64,000 nucleotides of DNA from JBDWFY01 sp964291365 (GCA_964291365.2 OZ220020.1:1116001-1180000), one strand, 5' to 3'. Positions 44,542-53,973 are shown, counted from the stretch's first letter. Made by a program: numbers and translations. Notes: a model not told the origin generated them from the sequence alone.

Positions 44542-44961
44542 TCAACCGATAAGTCCTATAATTATTCCTTGAATAACTAATACTCCCAACCAATGTCCGC
44601 CATCAATTACAGTTAGTGAAAAAGGCTTACATTGAAATAGATGATTCACGATTTGAGTGGGGATAATAAAGCCAATCCAAATCATCACCGCGACACTAAC
44701 ACCACTTGTTACTGAAAAACCTGCTGAACCGAACATTGAACCAGCATGGAAAACGATTGCACTTAACATAAATGCCATGAATAGTTGGCAGATGAACGTG
44801 ATAATGTATATGGGTGCTCCTCCACCCCCTTGTACATTTTCTTCGGTTAATCCTGCAGCTTTCATCCATGGTTTTGCAAGGAGCATATACCATACTGCAC
44901 CAAATGGAAAACCGACTACTGCCGCAATTAAGATTGCAAGCCAAGGGATACTTTGAAACAT
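44542..44961 (-). CDS. DUF1761 membrane protein
   Basis: 139 residues, four hydrophobic segments. Conserved features of DUF1761: GFPFGAVWYMLLAKPWMKAAG near the start, FMLSAIVFHAG, and a C-terminal IDGGHWLGVLVIQGIIIGLIG. Inner-membrane protein of unknown role. AGGAGGA ribosome binding site precedes the start. Confidence 0.85.
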   Translation of the reverse strand: MFQSIPWLAILIAAVVGFPFGAVWYMLLAKPWMKAAGLTEENVQGGGGAPIYIITFICQLFMAFMLSAIVFHAGSMFGSAGFSVTSGVSVAVMIWIGFIIPTQIVNHLFQCKPFSLTVIDGGHWLGVLVIQGIIIGLIG

Positions 44962-45207
44962 GAATTTCTCCTCCTAATAATGATTATTTGTGAAGTCGAG
45001 TAAGAATGGTTAAAATAATATAGCAGAAAAAAGAGTCAAATTCAACATATATATAAGCAGATAATTTTTGGTATCGGTATATTTTTGCATTGACATTATT
45101 TAAAGGAATGAATTTGAATTTTTTTATGATTTCAAAATTGATTCAATCTTCGTATAATCACTGACGGTTGAACGAATTCAGAGTCACAAAAGAGGCATCA
45201 AAGATCT

Positions 45208-46338
45208 ATGCTCAAAAATTTGATACCAATCACGATTCTAACTGGATTTTTGGGATCTGGTAAAACAACTTTACTTAACCGGATATTGAAGAATCCAGAA
45301 ATGCAAGATATTGCGGTCATAGTAAATGAATACGGCGAAGTTGGAGTTGATCATCTATTTGTTGAAAATATTGACAGTGAAGTATTAGAAATTTCATCTG
45401 GATGTGTTTGTTGCACGGTAAGAGGAGAATTAGTAGCGGTACTTGAAAAATTTGGGATAGAGATTCGTAGCGACTCTTCTAAAAAATTTAATCGTATTAT
45501 CATTGAAACAACTGGATTGGCAGATCCTGCTTTCGTGATTCGTGCGATTATGCAAAATCCGAGCTTTTCCAATTTGTATCAGGTTGAAAATATTGTGGTT
45601 TGTGTTGATTCAGTTAATAGTGCACAGGTATTGGCTTCAAATAATGAGGCGGTAAAGCAAATAACCTTAGCAGATCAGATTGTTTTAACTAAGACAAATT
45701 TGCTTGAAACTACTTTGAAGCAAGGGCTAGCGGATCATTCGCTGTTTGAAAGTTTAAAAAAATTGAACCCAGTTGCGGAGATTTTTGATTGTTCATCGCC
45801 GGAATTTGATGTTAGGGCATTTATTAACCAAATTGGTAGACACATTGAATTTGATACAGATGATTACCCAAGCTGGATGAGAGAATTCAACAAGGTTGAA
45901 AATAATCTAGCTCAAGAAGCATTTAATGGATATGATTCAGATAAAGTCAAAACTGTAGATTATCAGCATCTAAGTTCAATTCGGTCATTTACACTGAAAA
46001 CTGATAATTTTATTTCTGCGGGTGAATTAGAAAATTTTGTTGATGTTCTAGGGTCTACTGTTGGATCAGATATTTTGCGAGTTAAGGGGGTAATTGGTAT
46101 CGTTGAAAGACCAGATCAGCCGGCAATAATACAAGGTGTTCAACATTTTATGCATCCTATTGAGTTTCGTGACAGTTGGCCAACCGAGGATCGCAATTCT
46201 TTCTTAGTTTTTATTGCTTTGGATCAAATTGAGGAAGCAGTAAGAAGGACATTTAATGCCTTTTTTGGTATTCCGACAATAGATTCACCAGACAAAACTG
46301 CAATCACCGAAAACCCACTTGCAATAGTAGGATTTTGA
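45208..46338 (+). CDS. CobW-family GTP-binding metal chaperone (COG0523)
   Basis: 376 residues. Walker A TGFLGSGKTTLLNRIL near residue 11, the metal-binding CxCC motif in SSGCVCCTVRGEL, IIETTGLADPAFVIRAI and the base-recognition motif LTKTNL; a C-terminal CobW_C domain contains IRSFTLKTDNFISAGELENF. Members deliver Zn or Co to target enzymes. No metal-regulated site or target gene is next to it, so the metal is undetermined. Confidence 0.92.
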   Translation: MLKNLIPITILTGFLGSGKTTLLNRILKNPEMQDIAVIVNEYGEVGVDHLFVENIDSEVLEISSGCVCCTVRGELVAVLEKFGIEIRSDSSKKFNRIIIETTGLADPAFVIRAIMQNPSFSNLYQVENIVVCVDSVNSAQVLASNNEAVKQITLADQIVLTKTNLLETTLKQGLADHSLFESLKKLNPVAEIFDCSSPEFDVRAFINQIGRHIEFDTDDYPSWMREFNKVENNLAQEAFNGYDSDKVKTVDYQHLSSIRSFTLKTDNFISAGELENFVDVLGSTVGSDILRVKGVIGIVERPDQPAIIQGVQHFMHPIEFRDSWPTEDRNSFLVFIALDQIEEAVRRTFNAFFGIPTIDSPDKTAITENPLAIVGF

Positions 46339-46402
46339 TAGATTTCTATGAAGATTATGCAATCTTTTTCGGATTAAACCAATTGTGTATCTGAGTTTTA
46401 AG

Positions 46403-47266
46403 TTATTTTTTTCGAATTCGGATTAATCCTTCTTGTGCCACTGACGCAAGTAGGTGACCATCTCGAGAAAATAGATTACCACGAGTAAAACCGCGTCCTC
46501 CTGAAGAAGATGGACTATCTTCGGCATAAAGTAACCATTCATCAGCGCGAATTTTTCGATGATACCACATGGCGTGATCAAGACTTGCACATTGCAACAT
46601 TGAATCAAAGATTGATTTACCATGTGCAAATAACGAAGTGTCAAGTAGTGTCATATCTGAAGCGTATGCTAATACACATTGATGGATGCGCTCATCGTCA
46701 GGTAACGGTGCAGTAGATCTTACCCAAACATGTTGAAATGGCGGTAGTTTTTCATGGCTTACATAATGTTTAAGGTTAACCGGTCTTAATTCGATTGGTC
46801 GTTCCCGTTCCCAATATTTTCGCACATTTTCTGGTGCAGTTTTCAAATATAATTCTTTAAGTTCAGTCTCGCTGGGAAGATCTTCAGGCATAGGTATATC
46901 TGGCATCTCTATTTGATGTTCCAACCCTTCTTCAGGAATTTGAAATGAAGCCGACATTGCAAAAATTGCTTCGCCATGTTGAATTGCGACAACTCTTCGA
47001 GTTGTGAAACTTTTGCCATTTCGGATTCGGTCAACATTATAAATGATTGGGATAGAGGGATCACCGGGACGCAAAAAATATCCATGTAACGAGTGTACAT
47101 TTTGGTGTCTCTCTACTGTTCGTGATGCTGCCATAAGTGCTTGACCTATGACTAACCCACCAAAAACTCGTTGCCAACCGACCTGCGGACTAATTCCTCG
47201 GAATAAGTTGTGTTCTAGTGGTTCAAGATTGAGTACAGATAGTAAAGTATCAATTGCTTTAGACAT
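46403..47266 (-). CDS. tesB: Acyl-CoA thioesterase II
   Basis: 287 residues from the ATG at 47266 (MSKAIDTLLSVLNLEPLEHN), the normal TesB start. The frame runs open upstream to an ATG inside a parS palindrome, but the extra 48 residues are not TesB-like. Double hotdog fold: GWQRVFGGLVIGQALMAASR, SLHGYFLRPGDPSIPIIYNV, ASLDHAMWYHRKIRADEWLL and GRGFTRGNLFSRDGHLLASV. Hydrolyses acyl-CoAs. Confidence 0.94.
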   Translation of the reverse strand: MSKAIDTLLSVLNLEPLEHNLFRGISPQVGWQRVFGGLVIGQALMAASRTVERHQNVHSLHGYFLRPGDPSIPIIYNVDRIRNGKSFTTRRVVAIQHGEAIFAMSASFQIPEEGLEHQIEMPDIPMPEDLPSETELKELYLKTAPENVRKYWERERPIELRPVNLKHYVSHEKLPPFQHVWVRSTAPLPDDERIHQCVLAYASDMTLLDTSLFAHGKSIFDSMLQCASLDHAMWYHRKIRADEWLLYAEDSPSSSGGRGFTRGNLFSRDGHLLASVAQEGLIRIRKK

Positions 47267-47393
47267 AATTGGTTTACCTATTTTTTTAGTTGTTCTAATA
47301 AAAATTGAGTTTTTACCATAAAAAGTGCTCAATTTGGAAATTAAATAATTAAATTGAATACATTGTATTTTTGCAGAATTCGAAACTAATATA

Positions 47394-47409
47394 TGTTTCA
47401 CGTGAAACA
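47394..47409. promoter_or_regulatory. parS centromere site 4 (distant)
   Basis: Perfect TGTTTCACGTGAAACA, upstream of tesB and about 37 kb beyond parAB. Chromosomal parS sites usually cluster within tens of kilobases of the origin, so this fits an origin-proximal window. Confidence 0.88.
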
Positions 47410-47589
47410 AGCATCAAAGTATAATTGCAATTTGGATTTTTGTTAGAATATTTGGAATAAGATTTAATTCAAATTTTTGAAGTATGATATTAATTGAAAA
47501 GCGTGGAAGAATAAGTTAAAGTTTTCTGGAGACTTATTTGATATGTATTCATTGTAAATTCAAGTTTAGAAATTATTGGAGTAAGGTTG

Positions 47590-48819
47590 GTGAAAAAGGA
47601 AAATCAAAAATTTGATGTACTTATTGCGGGGGGGGGATATGTTGGATTATCTCTCGCGTTAGCTTTAAAAATAAGCGACCCTAAAATTGCAGTTTGTGTT
47701 GTTGACAAACGCTCACGTTCTGATATTGAAAAAGATGGGCGTGCATCGGCAGTTGCCGCATCAGCAGCACGCATGCTTGATTCGCTTGGGGTATGGCCAG
47801 AGCTATTAGATAATTCACAACCGATTGTAGATATGATCGTAACTGACAGTAAACTTAGGGATACTGTTAGACCTGTGCTGTTGAAATTTGAAGGAGCAAT
47901 TGAAGATGGAGAACCATTTGCATATATGGTTCCAAACAGCAAAATGGTTTCGCTCTTATATCAAAAAGCTGAAAAATGCGGTGTTGAAATATTGACGCAA
48001 GTAGGCGTTGAAACATTTTGCATCAATGATTTTGAGGTTAGAGCAAGTTTAGAGGACAATAGAAAATTTGTTACCAACCTATTAATTGCAGCTGATGGAG
48101 TAAAATCAAAATTACGATCGTTAGCAGGAATTAAAACCGTGCAGTGGGATTATGGACAAGCTGCTATTGTTACGACAATTGGACATGAAAGGTCACATGA
48201 AGGTCGCGCGATTGAACATTTTTTGCCTTCAGGACCATTTGCTATGTTACCGCTCAAGGGAAATCTATCTTCATTAGTTTGGACCGAGAGTATTGAAGAT
48301 GCCAAAAAATTGGTAGATGGTGATGACTTCACTTTTGAAATTGAATTAGTTCGACGAATTGGTCACCATTTAGGAGAATTAACAGTAGAGGGTCCTCGAT
48401 TAGCTTATCCATTAGGTTTAACTCTGGTTCGTGATTTTGTGAAAAATCGATTTGCATTAGTTGGTGATGCCGCGCATGGCATCCACCCAATTGCCGGGCA
48501 AGGACTTAATCTAGGTTTTAGAGATGTAGCTGCACTTGCTGAAGTAATTATTGATGCTAGAAGATTAGGTCAAGACATTGGAATGATTAATGTGCTCGAA
48601 AAGTATCAGCAATGGCGACGATTTGATACGTGGCAAATGGGCGTTACGACTGATGTGTTAAATCGTTTGTTTTCAAATGACAACGATTTCATTAGAATGA
48701 TTAGAGATATTGGATTAGGGTTAGTTGATCGATTGCCACCGCTTAAACAGTATTTCATTGGTGAGGCAGCTGGAAAAGACTCAGGTGCGCCCAAATTATT
48801 GGTTGGAAAAGCTATTTAA
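47590..48819 (+). CDS. UbiH/UbiF/VisC-family FAD monooxygenase (ubiquinone synthesis)
   Basis: 409 residues from the GTG at 47590 with GGAGTAAGG upstream. FAD fold FDVLIAGGGYVGLSLALALK, the DG motif IAADGVKSKLRSLAG and the GD motif FALVGDAAHGIHPIAGQGLNLG are intact. Hydroxylates the ring during coenzyme Q synthesis; which ring position cannot be told from sequence because family members differ in regiospecificity. Confidence 0.93.
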   Translation: MKKENQKFDVLIAGGGYVGLSLALALKISDPKIAVCVVDKRSRSDIEKDGRASAVAASAARMLDSLGVWPELLDNSQPIVDMIVTDSKLRDTVRPVLLKFEGAIEDGEPFAYMVPNSKMVSLLYQKAEKCGVEILTQVGVETFCINDFEVRASLEDNRKFVTNLLIAADGVKSKLRSLAGIKTVQWDYGQAAIVTTIGHERSHEGRAIEHFLPSGPFAMLPLKGNLSSLVWTESIEDAKKLVDGDDFTFEIELVRRIGHHLGELTVEGPRLAYPLGLTLVRDFVKNRFALVGDAAHGIHPIAGQGLNLGFRDVAALAEVIIDARRLGQDIGMINVLEKYQQWRRFDTWQMGVTTDVLNRLFSNDNDFIRMIRDIGLGLVDRLPPLKQYFIGEAAGKDSGAPKLLVGKAI

Positions 48820-49064
48820 GCAAATGAGTGACGAATTGGGATGTTGGTAAATAATTTTTAGATTTTACAATTAAAAATATTGTTTGCACAACTTTTCAAG
48901 TACAATTAGCTAATGATTAAGATTAGTAGTCTCAAATTAGATTTATGAGGGTAGAATTTACAAAAAGTGTGATGAAAGAAAACTAGTAAAAAATTTAGTT
49001 GAATTTGGTTATAGTGGTAATTTCGTTTGAAATTAATTTTTAAACATAGGGAATTTGGGACAAA

Positions 49065-49253
49065 ATGGATTTCTTGTTTGATAGTTTAGTTAATTTAGCT
49101 CTAATCGCTGTACTAATAGTGCTTGGTATGGGATTGTGGAATATGATGCGGGGAGGCAGCTCAAATCGATCACAAAAATTAATGCGATTAAGAGTTTTGT
49201 TTCAGCTAATTGCAATCATTATTGTTATGGTGTCAGTCTATATAACGAGTTGA
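49065..49253 (+). CDS. HIG1-domain small membrane protein
   Basis: 62 residues, two transmembrane helices (LVNLALIAVLIVLGMGLWNMM and VLFQLIAIIIVMVSVYIT) joined by a loop GSSNRSQKLMRLR. This is the twin-helix HIG1 pattern frequent in Alphaproteobacteria, including the conserved NRSQKLMRxRVxxQ segment. In related organisms it is associated with respiratory complexes. The next gene, a cobalamin adenosyltransferase, is its frequent neighbour. Confidence 0.87.
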   Translation: MDFLFDSLVNLALIAVLIVLGMGLWNMMRGGSSNRSQKLMRLRVLFQLIAIIIVMVSVYITS

Positions 49254-49303
49254 TTATACAATAGAGTTTATGATATTAAGAGTCTGATATTGAGGTATTT
49301 TTA

Positions 49304-49999
49304 ATGGTTAAACTTACAAAAATTTATACTAAATCCGGTGATTCGGGCACAACTGCATTAGGGTCAGGTGAACGTCGCCCTAAACATGATATTCGAATTT
49401 CAGCAATTGGTACTATTGATGAAACTAATTCTTTTGTAGGTATGGCGCGCAGTAAAATAACTGTAATATTACTAAGTTTGGATGGTGAATTATCGCGACA
49501 TTATAGAAAACATAAAGGAAATTTGATTCAAAAAAATAATTTTCGGAAATCAAGTTCACGAACTGCCCAAAGAAAATTAATTGAAAAGCTGTTAAGTTTA
49601 GATGATTCATTGATGGGAATTCAAAATGATTTGTTTGATTTAGGTGGTGATTTAACTATTGTAGAGTCAGATTCTCCATCAAAAGTTGAACAACTACGAG
49701 TTTTACCAACTCAAGTAGAGGCAATAGAAGTTGATATTGATAAAATGAACAAAGATTTAAGTCCGTTACGCTCATTTGTATTACCAGGTGGCAATGAAGT
49801 CGCAGCAATTTTACATTTGGCGCGAACAGTGTGCCGAAGGGCTGAGCGGTTAGTTAGTGAATTGGCAGAAAAAGAAGCAATCAATGCTGAAGCGTTTAGA
49901 TATTTGAATCGACTTTCAGACTTTTTGTTTGTCGCGGCGCGATGGGTTAATAATAATGGTGATGATGATGTATTGTGGGTACCGGGTAAAAACCGATAA
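49304..49999 (+). CDS. Cob(I)alamin adenosyltransferase, PduO type
   Basis: 231 residues. Adds the 5'-deoxyadenosyl group to cobalamin. N-terminal KIYTKSGDSGTTALGSGER, the central DLGGDL and C-terminal LPGGNEVAAILHLARTVCRRAERL and RYLNRLSDFLFVAARW are diagnostic. A 40-residue Lys/Arg/Ser-rich insertion (about residues 58-98, with SRHYRKHKGNLIQKN) separates the first helices and makes it longer than typical. Adenosylcobalamin would serve methylmalonyl-CoA mutase, the normal fate of propionyl-CoA from the microcompartment, though that enzyme is outside the window. Confidence 0.93.
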   Translation: MVKLTKIYTKSGDSGTTALGSGERRPKHDIRISAIGTIDETNSFVGMARSKITVILLSLDGELSRHYRKHKGNLIQKNNFRKSSSRTAQRKLIEKLLSLDDSLMGIQNDLFDLGGDLTIVESDSPSKVEQLRVLPTQVEAIEVDIDKMNKDLSPLRSFVLPGGNEVAAILHLARTVCRRAERLVSELAEKEAINAEAFRYLNRLSDFLFVAARWVNNNGDDDVLWVPGKNR

Positions 50000-50201
50000 T
50001 ATAGCAAAAAATTTAAAGAATTAACGGTAGTGTGAAAAATTATTTGGTAAAAGTTAAATTTGTAGGTTGACAACTTTATAGAGAATGCGTAAGTAGGAAA
50101 TTGATTTTTTTCATTTTGGGTTGGTTAGTGCTTCTACCAAACCTTAACAATCAAAATACGACTAGTGGCACATAAACAGCCACAAAGAGGTTAGCAAAAG
50201 A

Positions 50202-50951
50202 ATGAAAATTTTAGTACCCGTTAAGCGGGTGATTGATTACAACGTCAAGGTTCGTGTTAAGTCAGACGGAACTGGCGTGGATCTAGCAAATGTCAAGATG
50301 GCAATGAATCCATTTGACGAAATTTCTGTAGAAGCTGCGCTTCGGTTACGAGAAGCCGGAAAAGCTGAAGAAGTAGTGTTAGTATCAATTGGACAAGCCA
50401 ATTCAACAGAAACCATACGAACAGGATTAGCAATGGGTGCTGATCGAGGTATCTTAGTTAAAGTAGATAATTTAGTTGAACCATTAGCTGTTGCTAAAAT
50501 TTTGAAAGCGGTTGTTGAACAAGAAAATCCAAGTTTAGTGATCTTAGGAAAACAAGCAATTGATGATGATGCCAATCAAACTGGTCAAATGCTTTCTGCA
50601 CTATTGGGTTGGAGTCAAGGAACTTATATTTCCCGACTTGAACTTGGCGACGGGACAATCGATGTTACTCGAGAAGTTGATGGTGGACTTCAAACGGTTT
50701 CACTGAAGATGCCGGCAATCTTAACAACAGATTTACGATTGAATGAACCGCGCTATGCATCCCTACCAAATATAATGAAGGCGAAAAAGAAACCAATTGA
50801 TGAGAAAACTCCAGCAGATTACGGAGTAGATGTTTCACCACGACTAAAAGTACTTAAAACGACCGAGCCACCTCAACGACAAGCTGGTGTTAAGGTAGAA
50901 TCTGCTACCGCACTAGTTGATAAATTAAAAAACGAAGCAGGTGTTTTGTAA
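50202..50951 (+). CDS. etfB: Electron transfer flavoprotein beta subunit
   Basis: 249 residues. MKILVPVKRVIDYNVKVRVK start, NPFDEISVEAALRLREAG, GADRGILVKV and LGKQAIDDDANQTGQMLSALL are family hallmarks. With EtfA it passes electrons from acyl-CoA dehydrogenases to ETF-ubiquinone oxidoreductase. etfA follows 23 bases downstream. Confidence 0.97.
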   Translation: MKILVPVKRVIDYNVKVRVKSDGTGVDLANVKMAMNPFDEISVEAALRLREAGKAEEVVLVSIGQANSTETIRTGLAMGADRGILVKVDNLVEPLAVAKILKAVVEQENPSLVILGKQAIDDDANQTGQMLSALLGWSQGTYISRLELGDGTIDVTREVDGGLQTVSLKMPAILTTDLRLNEPRYASLPNIMKAKKKPIDEKTPADYGVDVSPRLKVLKTTEPPQRQAGVKVESATALVDKLKNEAGVL

Positions 50952-50974
50952 AACACTAATTTAGGAGAACAAAA

Positions 50975-51916
50975 ATGACGACACTCTTATTAGCAGAACA
51001 TGATAATAATGAGTTAAAAGACGCGACACATAAATCTTTAAGTGCTGTTGCGGAACTTGGTGGTGATGTGCACGTATTAGTTGCGGGCCATAATGCACAA
51101 AGTGTAGCTGACTCAGCTACGAAATTATCAGGCGTAAGTAAAGTATTGTATGCTGAGAATGCTGTATTTGAAAACCAATTAGCGGAACCAATGGGAGCAT
51201 TGATTCATTCATTAGCAGGTAATTATGATTATATTGTTGCTCCCGCGACAGTAAATGGAAAAAATATTTTACCACGTGTAGCTGCATTGCTTGATGTCAT
51301 GCAAATTTCGGACATAACCGCGATCGTTTCACCTGATACATTTGAGCGACCAATTTATGCTGGTAATGCAATTGAAACTGTTCAGTCAAGTGATTCGAAA
51401 AAAGTTATCACGATTCGAACAGCTGGATTTTCAGCAGCTGAAGAAGGTGGATCTGCATCAATCGAAAATGTTACCGAAGCTGTCAGTAATGAGTTTTCAA
51501 CTTTTAAAGGTGAAGAACTCTCCTCAACCGATCGTCCAGAATTGACAAGTGCCCGAGTAATAATATCTGGTGGGCGCGCATTAGGGTCAGCAGAAAAGTT
51601 TAATGAGGTTATTGTACCGGTTGCCGATAAATTGGGAGCTGCAGTTGGTGCGTCGCGTGCCGCAGTTGATGCAGGTTATGCACCAAATGATTGGCAAGTT
51701 GGGCAAACTGGAAAAGTTGTGGCACCAGACTTATATATTGCATGTGGTATATCTGGTGCGATTCAACATTTGGCAGGTATGAAGGACTCAAAAATAATTG
51801 TTGCAATTAATAAGGATGAGGAAGCTCCGATATTTCAGGTAGCAGATTATGGATTGGTTGCTGATTTATTTGAAGTTCTACCAGAATTTGAAAAGGCTCT
51901 AGAACAAGCACAGTAG
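50975..51916 (+). CDS. etfA: Electron transfer flavoprotein alpha subunit
   Basis: 313 residues. C-terminal FAD domain motifs: VISGGRALGSAEKFNEVI, GAAVGASRAAVDAGYAPNDW and QVGQTGKVVAPDLYIACGIS, GAIQHLAGMKDSKIIVAINK. Forms the heterodimer with EtfB. Preceded by AGGAGA. Confidence 0.97.
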   Translation: MTTLLLAEHDNNELKDATHKSLSAVAELGGDVHVLVAGHNAQSVADSATKLSGVSKVLYAENAVFENQLAEPMGALIHSLAGNYDYIVAPATVNGKNILPRVAALLDVMQISDITAIVSPDTFERPIYAGNAIETVQSSDSKKVITIRTAGFSAAEEGGSASIENVTEAVSNEFSTFKGEELSSTDRPELTSARVIISGGRALGSAEKFNEVIVPVADKLGAAVGASRAAVDAGYAPNDWQVGQTGKVVAPDLYIACGISGAIQHLAGMKDSKIIVAINKDEEAPIFQVADYGLVADLFEVLPEFEKALEQAQ

Positions 51917-51984
51917 TTTTGACTTTTGGTATGCAAGAAATCAAGTTACCATAGACTGTAATGCGAAGAAAGGATCAAAGTAGA

Positions 51985-52866
51985 ATGGCTTTGAAAATTA
52001 AAAATGTAGGTGTTGTTGGTGCTGGTCAAATGGGGAACGGTATCGCACATGTCTGTGCGTTAGCTGGATACAATGTCGGACTATATGATATTTCAAAAGA
52101 ACGAATTGATGCAGGTTTGGCAACAATAAGTGGTAATTTAGTTCGACAAGTTGGAAAGTCTACTATTACTGATAGTGAACGAAAGAAAGCATTTGCACGT
52201 ATTACACCAGTTGAAGGTTTAGAGAAATTTGCTGATTTTGATTTAATTATTGAATCGGCAACAGAAAATGAGCAAGTCAAGATTAAAATATTTTCGCAGA
52301 TTTGTCCTACGTTAAAATCTGAGGCGATTCTTTCAACAAATACGTCCTCAATATCAATTACTAGATTGGCATCAACAACAGATCGACCAGAAAAATTTAT
52401 CGGTATTCATTTTATGAATCCAGTGCCAGTGATGGAGTTGGTAGAGCTGGTTCGGGGGATTGCAACTGAGGAAGAAACATTTGAAATTGCGCGTGAATTC
52501 GTAAAAACTACTGGCAAAACAATTGCAGTTTCTGAAGATTTTCCTGCATTCATGGTAAATCGCATGCTGTTACCGATGATCAATGAAGCGATTTATACAC
52601 TTTACGAAGGAGTTGGGTCGGTTGAAGCAATTGATACGTCTATGAAATTAGGTGCAAATCATCCAATGGGTCCGCTACAACTTGCAGATTTTATCGGGTT
52701 GGATGTTTGTTTATCAATCATGCAGGTATTATATGAAGGACTTGCTGATACAAAGTATCGTCCGTGCCCGTTATTAGTGAAATATGTAGAAGCTGGTTGG
52801 CTGGGTCGAAAAACTCAACGCGGTTTCTATGATTATCGTGGTGAAGAACCAGTTCCAACGCGATGA
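51985..52866 (+). CDS. 3-hydroxybutyryl-CoA dehydrogenase
   Basis: 293 residues from the ATG at 51985, which follows an AAGGA site; the upstream in-frame ATG adds eight basic residues. NAD fold VGVVGAGQMGNGIAHVCALAGY, then STNTSSISITRLAS, FIGIHFMNPVPVMELVELVR with the catalytic His, and the C-terminal domain FMVNRMLLPMINEAIYTLYEG and HPMGPLQLADFIGLDVCLSI. Oxidises 3-hydroxyacyl-CoA; the etfBA-hbd group suggests fatty acid or PHB metabolism. Confidence 0.95.
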   Translation: MALKIKNVGVVGAGQMGNGIAHVCALAGYNVGLYDISKERIDAGLATISGNLVRQVGKSTITDSERKKAFARITPVEGLEKFADFDLIIESATENEQVKIKIFSQICPTLKSEAILSTNTSSISITRLASTTDRPEKFIGIHFMNPVPVMELVELVRGIATEEETFEIAREFVKTTGKTIAVSEDFPAFMVNRMLLPMINEAIYTLYEGVGSVEAIDTSMKLGANHPMGPLQLADFIGLDVCLSIMQVLYEGLADTKYRPCPLLVKYVEAGWLGRKTQRGFYDYRGEEPVPTR

Positions 52867-52917
52867 GTTAGTAAATGAATTGATTAACGAAATTGATAAA
52901 TTGCTTTGAGGTAAAAT

Positions 52918-53115
52918 ATGTTTGGACGTAAAAATAAAATTTCTGTACGTCAACCAACAGGTGATGATTTCAAATTGCGCAGTGTGAGAGATCATGGTGG
53001 AATTTCACCACCAATTGGTACGAATAGACCAGAAGGAAACCCGCCAGCTGTTGATGGAGGAGGATTTTCTGAGGGTTTAAATGCTAGAATTGATAAACTA
53101 AAATTAAGGGGGTAG
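52918..53115 (+). CDS. Small basic protein, unknown function
   Basis: 65 residues, preceded by GAGGTAAAAT. Composition is polar with Gly/Pro-rich middle (HGGISPPIGTNRPEGNPPAV), begins MFGRKNKISVRQPTGDD and ends ARIDKLKLRG. No domain recognised. A broken copy of its first codons (ATGTTTTGACGTAAAAAC) appears at 53222, suggesting a local duplication. Confidence 0.55.
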   Translation: MFGRKNKISVRQPTGDDFKLRSVRDHGGISPPIGTNRPEGNPPAVDGGGFSEGLNARIDKLKLRG

Positions 53116-53548
53116 CTATTGAAATTAGTTAATTCTGTTCTGTAAATTTACTAAATTTGATTTGCCTATTTTTAAAATTTTGTGATACAAGATTATGAAT
53201 TTAACTGAAAAGTAGAAAGAACATGTTTTGACGTAAAAACAAAAAATCATCATAAATTAATACTGGTACTATACCGATGGATTTTGAATCTCAAGTGGGT
53301 TTAGGTAGTAGATTGTTTTCAATTGGCTCAATTTGATCGGATTGAGATCCACTGAGTTTAGATGGAAGGTCACGATCTGAAAAATAAAATTTGACCAAAA
53401 AATAAACCATAACAATTGATATAAGCGAGCTTCACGATAAAGTATTTGACAAATTAGATCTGGTTTATTAGATAGCATGTAATTGGACACTTCACTGTGG
53501 ACTATGGATAATAAAATAATACCAATTAACAACTAATGGAGAAAAATC
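53116..53548. other. Gene-poor stretch with a start-region copy
   Basis: About 430 bases. At 53222 ATGTTTTGACGTAAAAAC repeats the start of the preceding gene with TGG changed to TGA, then stops. GGACACTTCACTGTGGACTATGG at 53485 resembles GGGCACTTAACTGTGGATTCTGG at 54365. A minus-strand frame (53269-53532) has no support. Confidence 0.4.
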
Positions 53549-53968
53549 ATGAATAATGAAATAGAAATTAAACGGTTGCAATTAAACCTGAACGCTCTTT
53601 TTGTTCCAAATAATGTAAATCAACCTCGTTTTGATGCTAATACTGAAATCAAACATCAGCTAGTAAATATGCAATCAATAATAGATAAAACTCAAGAATG
53701 GTTGGAAAGCGCGGTATATTTCTGGTTCAAAGAGTGTCCTTTTGGTAAGGAAAGTAAATTGTCAAATAAATTGAAAGTGACATTTAATTTGGATTATTCC
53801 TTTTCCACTAATAATGGGTGGTTTTCAACTGATATTTCTGGTAAAAAACACGAGATATTGATTGATAGTGAAGAAGATGAATCAACAATTACTGAATTAA
53901 AGCAAGATTTTTTGGCAAAGCTAACAGAGTTTTTACCGCGAAGTCCTATAAAAAATACTAATCCGTAA
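53549..53968 (+). CDS. Hypothetical protein
   Basis: 139 residues, no recognised family. Leading region MNNEIEIKRLQLNLNALFVP, a middle helix NMQSIIDKTQEWLESAVYFW and an alternating-strand part LSNKLKVTFNLDYSFSTNNG, then acidic DSEEDESTITELKQDFLAKL. ATGGAGAAAAATC upstream gives a good ribosome binding site and a strong hairpin follows the stop, which supports a real gene. Confidence 0.6.
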   Translation: MNNEIEIKRLQLNLNALFVPNNVNQPRFDANTEIKHQLVNMQSIIDKTQEWLESAVYFWFKECPFGKESKLSNKLKVTFNLDYSFSTNNGWFSTDISGKKHEILIDSEEDESTITELKQDFLAKLTEFLPRSPIKNTNP

Positions 53969-53973
53969 AAAAT

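Noticed and set aside
47266..47410. Longer TesB N terminus
   Set aside because: Begins inside a parS palindrome and is not TesB-like; the 47266 start matches the family.
53269..53532. 87-residue minus-strand hydrophobic frame
   Set aside because: No ribosome binding site, no family, and AT-rich DNA easily produces such frames.
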